This document shows, piece by piece, positions 12,462 to 24,839 of a DNA stretch of 64,000 nt (position 1 is its first letter; each line of letters begins with the position of its first letter). Made by a program: the position numbers and the translations under genes. The stretch comes from Phlyctochytrium arcticum (Eukaryota > Chytridiomycota > Chytridiomycetes > Chytridiales > Chytridiaceae). Under the pieces are notes generated by a model. That model was not told the origin of the DNA and ran no database searches. It saw nothing but the letters and a program-made list of their open reading frames with translations. Where the stretch lies: positions 496,001-560,000 of the forward strand of contig JAHLKI010000008.1 in NCBI GenBank assembly GCA_025602905.1, given 5' to 3'.

Positions 12462-15400
12462 ATGTTGGTGAGTAATTTTGCTTCCACTGTTATGTCGCAT
12501 ACTGACGATAAGAACAAAAAACCTTAGCAGCTAAATTGGATCTTCGGCTTTAATTGCGACATCCCCGGAGGAGTAATTTCACTCAGTGACTCCTCACGGA
12601 AGGCGGTGTTTTATGCATCAACCAATGCTGGCGTGATTTATGATTATGAAAGTCATAAGCAGCAGCTATTACAAGGACATGTACGATCAAGATTGCTGCA
12701 CATGTTTCTGTCAAAGAAACTTATACTTATGTCAAGTGTAATCAAGTTGAAGCCTTGTCAGTCTCACCCGACAAGCGCTTCCTTGTTACAGCTGATCAGG
12801 GAAAGGACTCAATCATCATCATATGGGACAGTCAAACCGGAGCCAAGTTTGGAAAGGATGCTTCGCCTTCTACGGAATCGACGCCTGTCAGCAGCATGGC
12901 TGGATCCGTAGTTCTTCCCATCAAAACTATATACGAACCGCATAACGGCAGTGGAATCCGCGCGGTTCAATTTACATCCGATTGTCGGCATCTAATAACG
13001 TTGGGCTGTGGTACTACTGCGTCTGAAGATTACATTTTGTTTCAATGCTAAGTGATGCCATTATTCAGATTCACCGCAAACTCTGGCGATATGGGATTGG
13101 ACTACCGAACAGGAGCTGCCTGTAGCAACAATAGTTTTAGAGGGCGAACTTCAGGTATGTCTCTTCTTTGGACCGTGGACAAATGCCTATTCTCACCGGT
13201 CGCCAGACAAGCCTCCAATGCAACCCAGAAAACCCCACAGAGTTCGTTTCAACTGGAAATGCCGCTGTGTACTTTTACGTATGGTCCCCGACCGATAAGA
13301 AAATCTATCAGCATGAACCGATTTTGAGTAGCAAGTACTGAAAGATCCTATGAAAGTCAATTATCAACGTTGTTCTAACTAAGAAAAGAGATTTCAAGCA
13401 CTCGCCATCCTCGTTTCGCTCCTCCGCCTTTCTTCCTACCACCTCCCCCGATGCGATTGGGCAAGCAATCAGCTGCACAGGGGATGGTGATATCATTGTC
13501 TGGACTGACCGGAGTCTAAATAACTTAAGCATCCAAATGGAAAGAGGAAAGAAGGCAGCAATGAAAGTTATGAGGCATGCTCGATCTGACCTGAGCAACA
13601 TTCTCGATCGGCACTGACAGCCGCGCGTAGATTGCACAATGGCCCCATCAATGCCTTGACTATCATTCAGGACAAGTGGTTGGTCACTGGAGGCGAAGAC
13701 GGCTTCGTGCGAGTTTTCGATTTGCAGGTTGGTAAAAAGTGACAATTCGCACTGCGCAAGTTCTCACATTTATTCCGCAATATAGTTTCGTCTCGTGGTT
13801 TGGTACGAACGGCTTCGAGCCGGGGCAATATTGTCCGTAGTGGCAGCTCCCACAGCTATGCAAAGTTCAGCCGCTATCGGTATTAAATTCTGAGTCGCCT
13901 CACCTTTGGGCATACCTCATACTGCCTCATAGGAGATATACCGGATCTCATAGTGGCCACCAAGCATTGCCAGATATACAGAATTCCTGGGTCTGATCCC
14001 AGTCTCACTGGAGGCCAGGTTTACGAGCTACCATCGGTAGGATCCCCCTCACGGTGTGTTGAATACTTCAGGGCCTGACAGATGTGTAGCAAGCGCAACA
14101 AATACTGGCTGGTCACTACGGATCCGTTCGGGGATTGGCTGTGCATCCTCGCGACACACAATTTGCGATTGGCGGAGTCAATGGTGCGGTTCGAGCATTT
14201 GTGCCATTTGAGCGATCCATGAACATTAAGGGTGCCAAATAGGTTGGATATACGTGTGGGACTATTTGACACGGAAGCAACTAGGCACCAGGCGGTTCGA
14301 AGAAAAACAAGAAGATACCAATATCCTCAGTAAAAAAAGCGAGGCCATAAATGCTGGTTTGGAGATTTTGCAAATAAGCACTCTGCATTATTCTCCGGAT
14401 GGTGCAACGCTAGGTAACAACAGGCGAGGCCATTTGACGGACTTACTGAGCTGACAATCCTTACTCCAGTGGCCGGATTTACAAATGGCACAGTCCGGTT
14501 GCTAAAGCCCTCCACTATGGAAGACCTACCTCAAACTGGACTAGCAAACCGAAGAATAGGGAACCCCGGTTATTCGGCGTCAAAGCAAGCCATCACTCAT
14601 GTGGCGTTCTCCGAAGACTCGAAATGGATTGCTATCGCCGATGAGGGATTTGCTGTTGGTCTGTTCTCCAAAGACGCACAAGAACATTGGACTTTTGTTG
14701 GACGCTGCCGCGGACATTCCAAAGCCATCGTCGGTGAGGTTCATCATGACACCGGTGACTGGTCCTTAAATCTAATCTTCCTGCTCAGGGCTGTTCTTCT
14801 TTCCCGCTCTCGGAGATCTTAAATTCCCACGGCTTGTTTCAGTTTCGGAAGATCAACATATGGCAGAGTATGATCTAGAGGGTGCTAGTATCCGGAGTGG
14901 AATTCCTATCAAAGTCACACGTCGCATTGAGCAGACTTTCATTCCTCGTTCGGCCATCCGATATCCTTCACCTCCAGCCCGGGGTCCAAATGATCAGCCT
15001 CAGCCCTTCTTTCTGACGATTAACTCGGGAGGCAAATTTCGACTATACAATGGCGATTCTGGAATGTGTCGACAGACCATAATTGCCCCCACATACGGTG
15101 GTGACATCAAAAAACTGGCGATTGTGGAAGCAAAAGAAATGGTCGAAAATACCGAAGAGCTGACGCGTTATATTGCATACGTCGCCCACGAGAAGGTAAC
15201 GCGGCCGTCTTCTCTCATTTGCAGCGCTCTAAACGCGCATATCAGGTTCTTGGACTAGTTAAACTGCCCTTGGACGGTAATCCTCACAAATCAATGGGAG
15301 TAATTGCGCACCCTGGACCAGTACGTCAATCAGAACTTCCTCCTTTCTATTTGAAGAGCTGACCTTGCTGCAGATATCCCACGTAATTCCTACTTCATCC

Positions 15401-16293
15401 GGCTCTCATCTGTTTTCCCTTGGCAAGAACGACGGAAACCTAAAATTGTGGTCAATGTCCCCAAACGTTCTGAGGGCTCAAATCGCTCTCGGCGGTGAGG
15501 GGTTGGCACCGTTCCTCGACTTATTCTCTGGTGACGTTGGAGAACGAGATGCTTTTGTCAGGGAAATGGAAGATTACTTCTACTACGCCCAGCTTCGCAG
15601 GTTGGTGGACTTGTGCAGATTGACCCGTACTTTATTATTGACAAAAAAAACAGTCAAGGGGAAGATGCTATGCGTAACCGACAAATTTCTACGACTGTGG
15701 ATCTAAATGAAGTTCCAAGCATCATGCAAGCAATGGGATACTATTTGTCGTTTCAAGAGACGGAAGATATGCTGAATGAAATTCGTTATCTTGGATGGTT
15801 GGATGGGTTTCCGTCCAATCTCCGCGACAGCGTCAATTTCGAGGAGTTAATCAAACGTTCGTGACTTTCTTGATTTTTTTTGTGTCTTCACCCTCTCAAA
15901 CTCTACGCAGTATATATCAATCATCGACCCCTCAAAGAAGCAACAGTACAGGACTTTGAGAAATGCTTAGCCCACGCAAAACGACTGGAACCTGGGTGCA
16001 GCATGCAAAGCTCAGACCAGCCTTTCCAATTGCCAAAAGACATGGACATCAAGAAAGAGGGCCTCATGGCATTGCTACAGCAATACGGTACGCCACAACC
16101 CCCTCTGCTACGAACTTCTCTGACTCCTTTTGTTGTAGGGGAAACCTTTTCCGCTGAAAACTTTGACGAAGCATTCATGAACCTCCTCCGCGACGAATCT
16201 GCCTATGAAGGGGAATTTCCGTCCAAGCTCACCAGCAATGAATTTGTTGACTCGATACTGGGTTTGCGTCCACTTGATCCGAATGCGGCATAA
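12462..16293 (+). CDS. CFAP251: CFAP251 / WDR66 homologue (radial-spoke calmodulin- and spoke-associated complex)
   Basis: A WD-repeat axonemal protein at the base of radial spokes, needed for flagellar beating. Eighteen exons fit with consistent phases: 12462-12467, 12528-12680, 12737-13010, 13069-13154, 13207-13334, 13389-13574, 13631-13727, 13786-13879, 13933-14036, 14090-14183, 14243-14413, 14470-14733, 14789-15195, 15246-15320, 15374-15600, 15654-15856, 15911-16087, 16139-16293 (966 aa). Seen: LNWIFGFN start of the propeller, GH...LVTADQGKDSIIIIWD, FAIGGVNGWIYVWDYL, VAGFTNGTVRLL, LDGNPHK, then the diagnostic EDYFYYAQLRSQGEDAMR and the EF-hand-like tail. The domain order and many segments match animal WDR66. 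The 6-nt first exon (Met-Leu) is a guess, and the Glu-rich N-terminus of animal proteins is absent. Exon 6 seems to end at a GC donor. This gene shows that the organism has, or recently had, motile flagella. Confidence 0.9.
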
Positions 16294-16309
16294 AGCACTG
16301 GGATCTCCC

Positions 16310-16807
16310 TCAATCTGGCGTTGTGCCAGCCTCATCGCGTTTCTTCCAATCTCCGGAGGGTATGAGGGTAAAATACTCCGTCAATGATTGGTTCCAACGA
16401 TAATACTCTACATCGGTTGTTTGTAAGTTGTGGTCTTCTCCATTCTCTCCGTTTTCCTCCGGCAAAATAGACACTTGCGCCTTCTTTCGGATATAAGAGC
16501 TCCGTGGATTGTCATCGCCGACAAAATTTTCCAACATGTCCAGTTTCATCAACGTAGTTCCTCGCGTTTCTGGGTGCAAATAAAGGATCTCTCCATATAC
16601 ACAGTCTTCTTCATTCGATGAAGGCACCACACATGGATACCAGTCGTTGAGAGAGTACATCTTGTGTCCGGATAGTTTCGCGGGCAATATCTTCTCCGCT
16701 AAAGACCCGAGATTGAAGAGCTTGAAGTTGGAATGTCCGCGGAGAAGAGTTCCATACACGAATATAGGAGCCGCTTCAGTGCCATTAACTAGAGATTCTA
16801 CCGCCAT
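16310..16807 (-). CDS. Gamma-glutamylcyclotransferase-like (GGCT/AIG2 fold) protein
   Basis: A small single-exon protein (165 aa) of the gamma-glutamylcyclotransferase-like superfamily, which releases 5-oxoproline from gamma-glutamyl compounds in glutathione turnover or from gamma-glutamylamines. Seen: the substrate-loop signature FVYGTLLRGHSN at residues 16-27, a YGEILYLHPET segment, and LDMLENFVG, whose Glu is at the position of the family's catalytic acid. It overlaps nothing: its 3' end is 16 bp from the CFAP251 stop (tail-to-tail) and its ATG is 124 bp from the divergent BUB2 start. The paralogue type (GGCT, GGACT or AIG2-like) cannot be told from sequence alone. Confidence 0.85.
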   Translation of the reverse strand: MAVESLVNGTEAAPIFVYGTLLRGHSNFKLFNLGSLAEKILPAKLSGHKMYSLNDWYPCVVPSSNEEDCVYGEILYLHPETRGTTLMKLDMLENFVGDDNPRSSYIRKKAQVSILPEENGENGEDHNLQTTDVEYYRWNQSLTEYFTLIPSGDWKKRDEAGTTPD

Positions 16808-16930
16808 TAAGTTGGGTCTCTAGCAAATGTCGAAGCTTCAGCGAGTTGAAAAATCATCCAAATTGAATGGTCACCAAATTGGTCAGCAACACACGTCCGT
16901 TCGCGTTGGTGCCGATCTAACACTGGAAAG

Positions 16931-18567
16931 ATGCTAACTACTATGCATTCCACAACATATTCACCCCGGGGAACTACCAAAGGCCCAAAAACATCAGAGA
17001 GACCGTCTTCGGCCCAGAATGACACGTCTGGAGATTCTAGAGGCAGTCGGTCAACATCTCAATCAACATCAATAGCAAGAACCTCAACTTCCCGCATCAG
17101 TCCATCGACCCCACGGCCATCCGACCTCCCACCCCGAAAAAATGCATGGAATTCCTCAACGTCTTTACATTCGAAGCGCTCTGCCAAGCCATCGGGTACT
17201 GCGAGTAGCAACGACAGTCTCTCGGGTCGGAAGCCTCCATCGGGTCGATCTCCCGTGAAGAAATCAACCAGCGGCATATTTAGTACAACTACGGCATCCC
17301 CGTCTTCAAAGTCATCAACTTCTCACTACACTAAGCAGCAATATGAGAAGATTCTAGGTGGACAGTACAAGACTGACAGTGCCATGCGTAATGCTTTGCA
17401 CAGCTTGCGAACTCTAGTCCTTAAGAAAGGAATACAAGAGGATTACGAGGTACGGTATGGCAAACCTACAAGCAGACGATTGGAGACCAGAGCTAAGACT
17501 TGAGTGACATTGCAGGACAACTCCGCTAGACCCCGCGGTCGGACAATATGCAGTTTGCGAGGGCGAATTTGGAAAGTTTTGTTGGGGATCTACCGGGTCT
17601 CCTCTTCAGAATATTTGGGCTTGATAGATCGGGGACCTTCTGATGTGTACGAGAAGATTCGTAATGACACTTTTCGAACCCTGGCAACGGACAAGAAATT
17701 TTTGGCCATTGTTGATGAGGAAATGTTGTCGCGATTGTTGAACGCGTTCGTGTGGAAGATGAAAGGTTGTTCATTGCTTGTACAGCGCTTGCTGGGTCAT
17801 GAATGTTTGATACTAATAAATGATTGCATAGATTTACCAAGGTCACGGCTACTCAACTACTGTTTCACATACGTGCAAGGGATGAATGTGATGGTTGCGC
17901 CGTTTTTATATGTTATGCCCGAATTGGACGCGTTCTACACATTTTCCGCGTTCTTGCAATCAAGTTGTCCGCTTTATGTGCAGCCAGCTCTGGAAGGTGT
18001 TCATTGCGGCCTCAAAGTAAGTTGTTTACTGTATTCAGTGTTCCGCCGCCCCTAGCTAATGGCACATTCAGTTAGTTGACCGGTGCTTGCGACTGTGCGA
18101 TCCGAGTTTGCACAGGTACCTCTTGTCAAAAAAGCTGAACGCGACTCTCTACGCATTTCCAGGTATTTAATTTTTTGATGTCTTCGATGCAACACCGTAC
18201 TAAGAGAGAATGTAATTTAGCTGTCATGACATTTTCTGCCTGCACGCCCCCCCTTGAAGAAGTCATACAGTTATGGGATTTCTTTGTAGCGTATGGATTT
18301 CATCTCAATGTGCTATGCGTTACTGGTCAGATTATATTGATGAGGGATCAGCTCCTCTCCCATGAATCACCGATGCGACTTCTTAGAAAATTCCCACCAT
18401 TGGATGCCAAGAAACTCATCAAAATCGCGAGAAGCTTGGTCTTTAAGCTACCCGAAGACATCTACGATCTCCTTGCCCGACATCCATTTGACGCCGGTGT
18501 TTACGATATAATAATGGGACTGGACGACCAACGAATCAACTCTCAGGAAATATGGATGGGAGATTAG
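16931..18567 (+). CDS. BUB2: BUB2/Cdc16-type TBC Rab-like GAP (mitotic exit / septation control)
   Basis: GTPase-activating protein which, with its Bfa1/Byr4 partner, restrains the Tem1/Spg1 GTPase until the spindle is positioned. Five exons (16931-17449, 17516-17765, 17832-18016, 18072-18162, 18221-18567) give 463 aa. Seen: TBC motifs LRGRIWKVLLG, IRNDTFR (arginine finger IxxDxxR) and YVQGMN (glutamine finger), followed by MPELDAFYTFSAF, CPLYVQPALEGVHCGLKLVD, VMTFSACTPPLEEV and QLWDFFVAYGFHLNVLCV, all characteristic of the Bub2 subfamily. The first ~140 residues are a Ser/Thr/Pro/Arg-rich disordered extension absent from the 306-aa budding yeast protein and full of SP/TP sites. The third exon junction is chosen by phase; reading through without an intron is also open. 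Confidence 0.9.
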
Positions 18568-18747
18568 CCGGAGGGCTATTGTTTTCTGAAGATTGCGACC
18601 TTGTAATGCTTCAAATGCCGCAAATCGTCTTTTGTCTCAATGTAGCCTTATGTAAATTAAACACCGCTGCTCCCGGTACCATCACTATGCCAAAGAATTA
18701 TTCTTCCCAAAAAATCGACTCTTAGTTTTGGTGATAAATACACAGAT

Positions 18748-20054
18748 TTATAGAAGTACAACTGATGAGCTGCTGCGTGACTTGGGTGTACCAGCTGCGC
18801 TATCTGCTGAACTATGTGACGCTCGTTGACTAGACAAGTTTTCGGGAAATTTGGACATGATACGGTCCAGCTCATCAAACTTTTCGTCTTTGCGCTGAGA
18901 CGATGACACGGCGTCTTGATTTCCCAATCGCCTACTATCCATCCTTTCCATCTTTGCGCCCAAACCTTGAATGAAAAGATCCCGTTCTTTGGTGCTTGAC
19001 ATTTCGTAGCGCTGTTGTGCATATTGGGTATTCTCTGTTGTTGACGCAGACCGCTGCAAATCCGCTTGCAGTTTTGATATATCATTCTGAAACATCTGAT
19101 CTCGAGTGATAAAATCCTGGAAAGAGGACTCTGGTCAAATCTAGCCAATATAGGTATAAATTTTGAGCACCCTACCTGATTCTTGTAACGACTTTTTTCT
19201 TGTCTATCCAGAAGTCCCCCCAGCCTTCCCAACTCCATCCGAGCCATTTGATCTGCGGACAGGGAAACCCGCTGATTGCTAAAACTTCTATCCCCCGCGA
19301 TTGCAATCTGATCAACAAGCTTCTGCAGTGCAGTGAAGCGCTGCTGAGCAGTAGCCACGGCTCTTTGATTCTGGTACGTTTCTTTACCCCGATTCAGGCG
19401 ATCAATCAGGGCCAGAAGTGCTGCAGCGGACATGGATTTCTCTTGGCGAGAGTTCAATGAAACTGCCTGGTCGTTTAATCGGGGGGCCATTTGTAGAACA
19501 CGGTCGATCGCCGACATGACGCTCCCCAATTCATCAACTGAGATACTAGCTTTTGCCTTCTCGCCGTCTCCGACCATCTTGGGAGCAGCCTTGGCGTTCA
19601 AAGCTTCCTCATAGGTTGGGGGCTCTGTTTTACCGCGCTGCCGTGGGGCACACACATTATCTATCAAGTCCATCAGGCGATCTATTTCTGCCCACAGAAG
19701 CCTTTGCTCAGGTGTAAGGATGTTCACATCAAAGTGACAGACGTTCTCGACAAGCAACAAGAGGCGCTCAAGCTCATTCCAAATGGCTTGCTGCTCAAAT
19801 AGCGAATCTACTGGCACCAGACTCGGGAGGGTAACGGAGGGGCTGTCGGGCCGGCTTTGGGAGGTTGGCGGAGTTCCTGGAGGCAGCGGCTGGCGGGGAG
19901 GTGAAGGAGCTTCTCGCAGCATGTCCTCAATGGAATGGTCCGACGTTCGCGCCCCTTGCAAGGTGGACGCCGCGGACGCTTCAAAGGGATGCGACCGCTG
20001 GGAAGTGTGATTCTGGACAGTATTTGTACTGGGCTGCTGCTGGAGTGCTTCCAT
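18748..20054 (-). CDS. Uncharacterised fungal coiled-coil protein with a PPxY motif
   Basis: Not recognised with confidence. Two exons (20054-19176, 19116-18748; 59-nt intron GTAGGG...CCAG) give 415 aa from MEALQQQ. An in-frame ATG at 20105 would add 17 residues, but these are hydrophobic and lie in the A/T-rich upstream region. Seen: a Ser/Pro-rich N-terminus, two related Leu-rich stretches (IWNELERLLLLVENV and LLWAEIDRLMDLIDNV) separated by ILTPEQR, which look like two helical hairpins, then EPPTYEEAL (a PPxY motif of the type bound by WW domains of NEDD4/Rsp5 ligases), and a long Gln/Arg/Leu helical C-terminus. It vaguely recalls fungal DUF2408/UPF0662 proteins. It is tail-to-tail with BUB2 (180-bp gap). 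Confidence 0.7.
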
Positions 20055-20952
20055 CTTGACTGGGATAACAAGTAGGAGGAATTTTTTGAATCCCTGTGCG
20101 GGCACTTTATGCTTGCGCAGATTCCAACCTTACCAATGCGCTAAAAATAATATTTGGCTGGTCGGCTTTTCACGCGTTCGGCGGTTGGGTTGTTGCAATC
20201 GCCATGAAAGCTATTATTTGCAGAGTACCGTAGTGTTGATATGATATCGATAGAATCCTTTCCTGGGATAGAAAGCATCCAGATCATCTCAGGCCCTGCA
20301 TGAATCGGGCCACGGCAAACATGCTGAGCAGAATGTGCCGTATCCACACTCACCACTCTTCGGCTGTATCCAGTTTTACAATAACGGATGTGTTCGTCAA
20401 GCATGCCCCCAGCAGCTCCAGCGTGTTCCCATGTACATTCCGTCTTCGGTCGATTGGGAAATTTACCATGTTATCGTTTTCCGAGGAACTCAATCGCAAA
20501 CCCTGCTGCGAAGTTTGTCGACGAAAGCTGCATATACACGCACGGTTATTTGTGCACAATGTATAGGAGAATTCCATTTCGCAGGACTTAATGTCAGTAG
20601 GGTTTAGGTTCTGGGAAGCATGTCGTAGAACCCTCAAAACATGGAAGCACGCGAGAACGAAAGTGCCACACCTCCCGAAATGGCGACTGACGGATGTTGG
20701 AATGCCCAATCCAAATAGAGCGGGCGGTCTTTAAGATTTTTAGAAGGATCTGAGACGAAGATGCTTGAGATGGGTGCTTGAAAATGCTCGCGGGACTCAT
20801 TCGGCGAATCGGCATAATCAAGCCAAATATGGCTCAATGAAACAATTTAAGGGCAATAATGCCGCACCGCGGTGAGGCCGCGACAGCGTAATATAGTCTT
20901 CTCGATGCTGGTTTCGCAGCTCGGCATACGTTTACCAGCAACCCAATGGCCA
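20055..20952. other. Intergenic region
   Basis: About 0.9 kb between the divergent starts of the PPxY protein and the ATRIP-like gene. Overlapping short open frames on both strands between 20300 and 20840 have no recognisable features and no consistent codon pattern. Nothing is called. Confidence 0.45.
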
Positions 20953-23375
20953 ATGGAGGGGGTCAACGACGATGAATTTGACGACGAACTAGATTATGAT
21001 CTTGCGCTGGATAATTTGCTCACTACCGTGGAAGCAGAGTTTAATTCTCAATCAGTACTGGGAGAGGTTAGAGATAGCTCGATTTCCTGAGTCTACATGA
21101 TAGGGGTGCTCACATCGTCTTCTCCGTTATACGACTGGACAGACTGGGAGTCAGTTTGGTAAAATGAAGGAAGCTGACACCATTTGTCCTCTACGCTGAC
21201 ACTTTGAATCGCAATAGACCTTCAAAGCGAAGCTGTAGGCAACATTCTGAGTGAGAAAGGCAGTACTCATACTAGAGCACAGAATGCCTTTATTCCGCAC
21301 GAGCTCGAGTCATTGCGTAGAGAGAAACTGATCCGTGATGGCGAGATCAGCATCATCAGGAGTGGCCTCTCCAAAGTAGGTATTCCGGAAAGAATGAGCA
21401 AAAGAACTCGGAACTCAAACATCGGATTTTTTCAGGCCGAAAGTGAAGTCCAAGCGCTGAAAGCACAGTTGGCGCAACGGGAGGCTCTTCACGCCCAGGA
21501 ACGACAAGCTTTGCATGCCGACTACGACAAGCAGCTTCGAAATGCACGAACAGAACTCTTATTCCTGGTATTGTGCTCCGCTCAAGTTGCACTAACATGC
21601 CTCGTACCCCTCACACCGGGATCCGCAGCAAAATGAAAGTCAGCAGCACGTAGATTCAAGTTATTCGAAAAGTGGTGACGCACTTCTAGAAAGAAAATCT
21701 AGCCCATCAAGCTACGGAAAAGGTGAACAAAGTGTGCTGAAACGTGCACCACCTGCGCAGGTGGTTCAATCCTATGAAAGTGGAAACCATTCGTGCCAAA
21801 CGGTTTGTGCAAATTTATGCTGCGCATGTCGAGGAAGCTTGCTGAACTTGCGCAGCTTTTTATGCAATCTCTTGTATTATATGAGCCATTCAGCGCCTGG
21901 ACGGATCAGACAGGTCAATTAATGCACATCAACGATTTCGACTTTGCACTTACCGGGTAGTTTCAGATGTCGCCAGTAGTGGTTCTGCAAGCGAAGTATT
22001 GCCAATCATCAATAACTTGGCAACGCTATTGCCGAAAGAGCTAAATCGGAAAACCGCACTCCTCGCAATGGGTGTCGATGAAGATTCAGAGAGCTTGTTG
22101 CCGGACTTGTCTGTTTTCCTGGACGACGCACTCCAGCGACTCACGGTATAACGCAATCTCGTCATTGTGTTGTACAGATCGACCTTATCATTAAATCTAT
22201 GGAATAGCCGAAGGAAGTTGTGCTGGCAATTAGGTTGTTGCGAGCGGTTGTGACATCCAGTCCACAAGCTCGTCACAGTTTCTGCTTGAAGTCTTGTGAA
22301 GGTACACACTAGTAGATACCTATATTACACAGCCGGCTTGTTGACATATAGCTTTTGTAGGATATATCACCCTTGTTCTGCAAAATCTGAAAACGATCGT
22401 GGATGAAATAGCTTCCTATCCCCATGGTGCTTCGAGACTACCCTGGGTTGAAGGCGACATCCCAACTCTGAGCGACGCAACCTTTGAGATTATATCTTCC
22501 ATAACGTTTGGGTCACACGATTCTTTAAACCAGTAAGAAAGAAAGTTTGGAAATGAGATACATATATGTGACATTTCTTCTAGGATTAGCCAATTGATCT
22601 CACAGCCGGCATTGCTTTATCTTCTGAATGAACACACAATTACCGTACAGACGCAAGTCATCCAAGTTTGTGCGGTTCTTCTTGAAGGTATACCCCGGGT
22701 GCGATCTCTGCTTGGCGTGGTCGAGAAGTTGCGACTCACCGCCAGTGCACAGATACTCGATTTAGGACCATGTTCCTCGATGAAAGTCTCAAACAGAAGG
22801 GTCGAAGGACAATTCTGGAAAGGCTTTGCGATGCGTTGTTGGACAATTCAGATCTTGTACTGGCGCGAGATCTTCACAGGGCCATTGTTCGAGTGCTAAG
22901 TAATTTGTGCTTTTGGGACGAGAAAGGAATGGACCTTCTACTACAGTCCCAGGTATGGTTCTCAACCGTTATCAAAATCATGCCCTCAAAACATTAATCT
23001 CTCACATTTTGCAGAATTTTCGCAAGCTGATGTTGTACTTGAATCGGCATTGTGAACAGAAGGAAGAGTGGTGTGTTCCAGTACGAATGTTAATCATTCC
23101 GCAACTCAAATCATTCCGAAATTAAGCAGGCAGTGGCACCTACTGGCTGAATTACTTCAGCTTATACATATCCTTGTAAGCCATGCAGCCCAGCCCGATC
23201 AATCCAACAAGATCCCAGAATATTGCCGGCATCTACTGATAACCTGCCTTACTGAATTATCAAGTTGCGGAAACAGGAAAATTCAAGGTCTTTTGTTTAT
23301 ACTGAGCAAAACGAAGTCGTAGCTAACTCAGAAACAGATTCTGCCACTGCTATCTTGCAATCTGTTTGTCCCTGA
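20953..23375 (+). CDS. ATRIP/Rad26/Ddc2-like checkpoint protein (tentative)
   Basis: ATRIP-type proteins bring the ATR kinase to RPA-coated single-stranded DNA. The start is placed at the ATG of MEGVNDDEF (20953). Seen: a very acidic N-terminus (NDDEFDDELDYDLALDNLL, like the RPA-binding acidic motif), then several exons leading to a coiled coil (SEVQALKAQLAQREALHAQE, ~21450-21560), then a long helical region spread over exons at about 21830-21960, 21960-22150, 22210-22300, 22360-22530, 22590-22960, 23015-23090, 23130-23290 and a short last exon ending TGA at 23373-23375. An extra exon at about 21095-21155 keeps phase. Order and size fit ATRIP. There is no diagnostic catalytic motif in this family, so the call rests on architecture only. 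Exon ends were not all fixed. Confidence 0.5.
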
Positions 23376-24839
23376 GATCCGAATCGGGATCATTCTTCCA
23401 TGAAGCAAAATGGACGGAGGTCATGGCTGTTGTGATGGTGGCGATAGTCATGCGCAATCGTGGAGTACTTTCCGCCCGTCGTGCGCAGTCGTGAGGTACC
23501 GATCGCCCATCGACCTTAAAAAAAGCTCCTTCGCACTCGGGTTTGGACACCCAAATATCTCACAAGTCTTTCATGCTCGTGTTATTTTGGGTAATTAACC
23601 GGTTGCACCAGGATATACATGGTGCGTGCATGGAGCTGTAGGTCATCTTTACATGAGGCAATCGCGTGGGAAAATATTTGGCCACGCTGCCCGTGGTCTG
23701 ATATTGTACACAAAAGGAGCGTCTGCAGCAACCTGAATAGTTCCACCACGTTAGTTACATCCTGGTAAATAGTCAACCCCCGCCACCTCCTACTGCCTAA
23801 GTAGAAGCCACTTCTTTAACGAAGGCCACTATCACCATCTGTACTACTCTGGGCGTGCATTGTGTTGTGTCTGCAAAACAACATGATTTCTGGCGACATG
23901 GTTTGTCGTTCAACTGGATGTATAGTTTACAAGCTGGTCAACCGGCGCTTCGCTTGCCCTTTTGGAAAAAAAGTTCTTGCACAATGATATATTCGCGAAG
24001 TTGCTTTCGCCCCCAACATAGTGCGGCAATTGTTTAACATAGTGCGGCAATTGTTGGCTTGCGTCAGGCCTGGGCGGCCCATAGACTGTCATAGCCAGGA
24101 ATTTAAGCCTCATATCGGCTCTGCGATATACTCGTGCTTGTTGAGACCTGTGTTGAGACAATGATCAATGGCGACTATACACCTTCTGGGTAGGGCGCAA
24201 CAATGTCGTGGCTCCAAATTTTCTGGGTATATCAGTGTACAGGCCAGATCGTGGACGGTGGCAATGTAAACCAGACTGATGCCGGAAGACTTTAACAAAA
24301 GAGATCTCATGACAGGTGTGGCGCTTGGAGGGAGGGCCAGACGGCAATGTTAAGGATGGCCTTGTGTCCTTGTTGGTGGGAGTAGAATCGTTGTCGCGTG
24401 TGGTGGCATCGATAGGAAATGTTAGACGGGTTATACAAAAGCCATCGCATGCTAGAAGATGGCCCGCCAGCGGCCCGTTTATAGGCATGGCGGGGGGCGG
24501 CACTTGTATCGACGATCGGTGGTGAGAGGGGAAGATGTGTAATAGATCGTAGGGGTTTATATTCGGGATTTCGCTGCGAGGACCTTGGGGAACATTCTGC
24601 CGGACGCGCTTAGGTTCTCTGGGATGCACTGTCTTCATTGTGATTTATTTAGTACTCTCGGACTCTTGACAGTAATCAACAGCCGCCGGCTGAATGCATC
24701 CTCCATCCATATAACGATCTAGAGGCTGCTACCATAGGGCCTCTCGAAAAAGCCCATGGCCCCCTATCAAGTCTATTATGACACTTTCGCGCTATCTGAT
24801 GGCGGTATTCGGGCGACGTATTTTTTAGAATATTTACAG
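23376..24839. other. Intergenic region, possible small ORF on minus strand
   Basis: No firm gene. The longest candidate is a minus-strand open frame at 24165-24638 (157 aa, starting MKTVHPREPKRVRQ), Pro/Arg/His-rich and of unknown kind. It ends with a run of basic and polar residues and no domain. A 14-bp direct repeat (CATAGTGCGGCAAT, at 24017-24030 and 24038-24051) was noticed. I leave the ORF uncalled. Confidence 0.4.

Noticed and set aside
24165..24638. 157-aa minus-strand open frame as a gene
   Set aside because: No domain, no signal peptide, and a Pro/Arg/His-rich composition typical of chance frames; kept only as a note in the intergenic entry.
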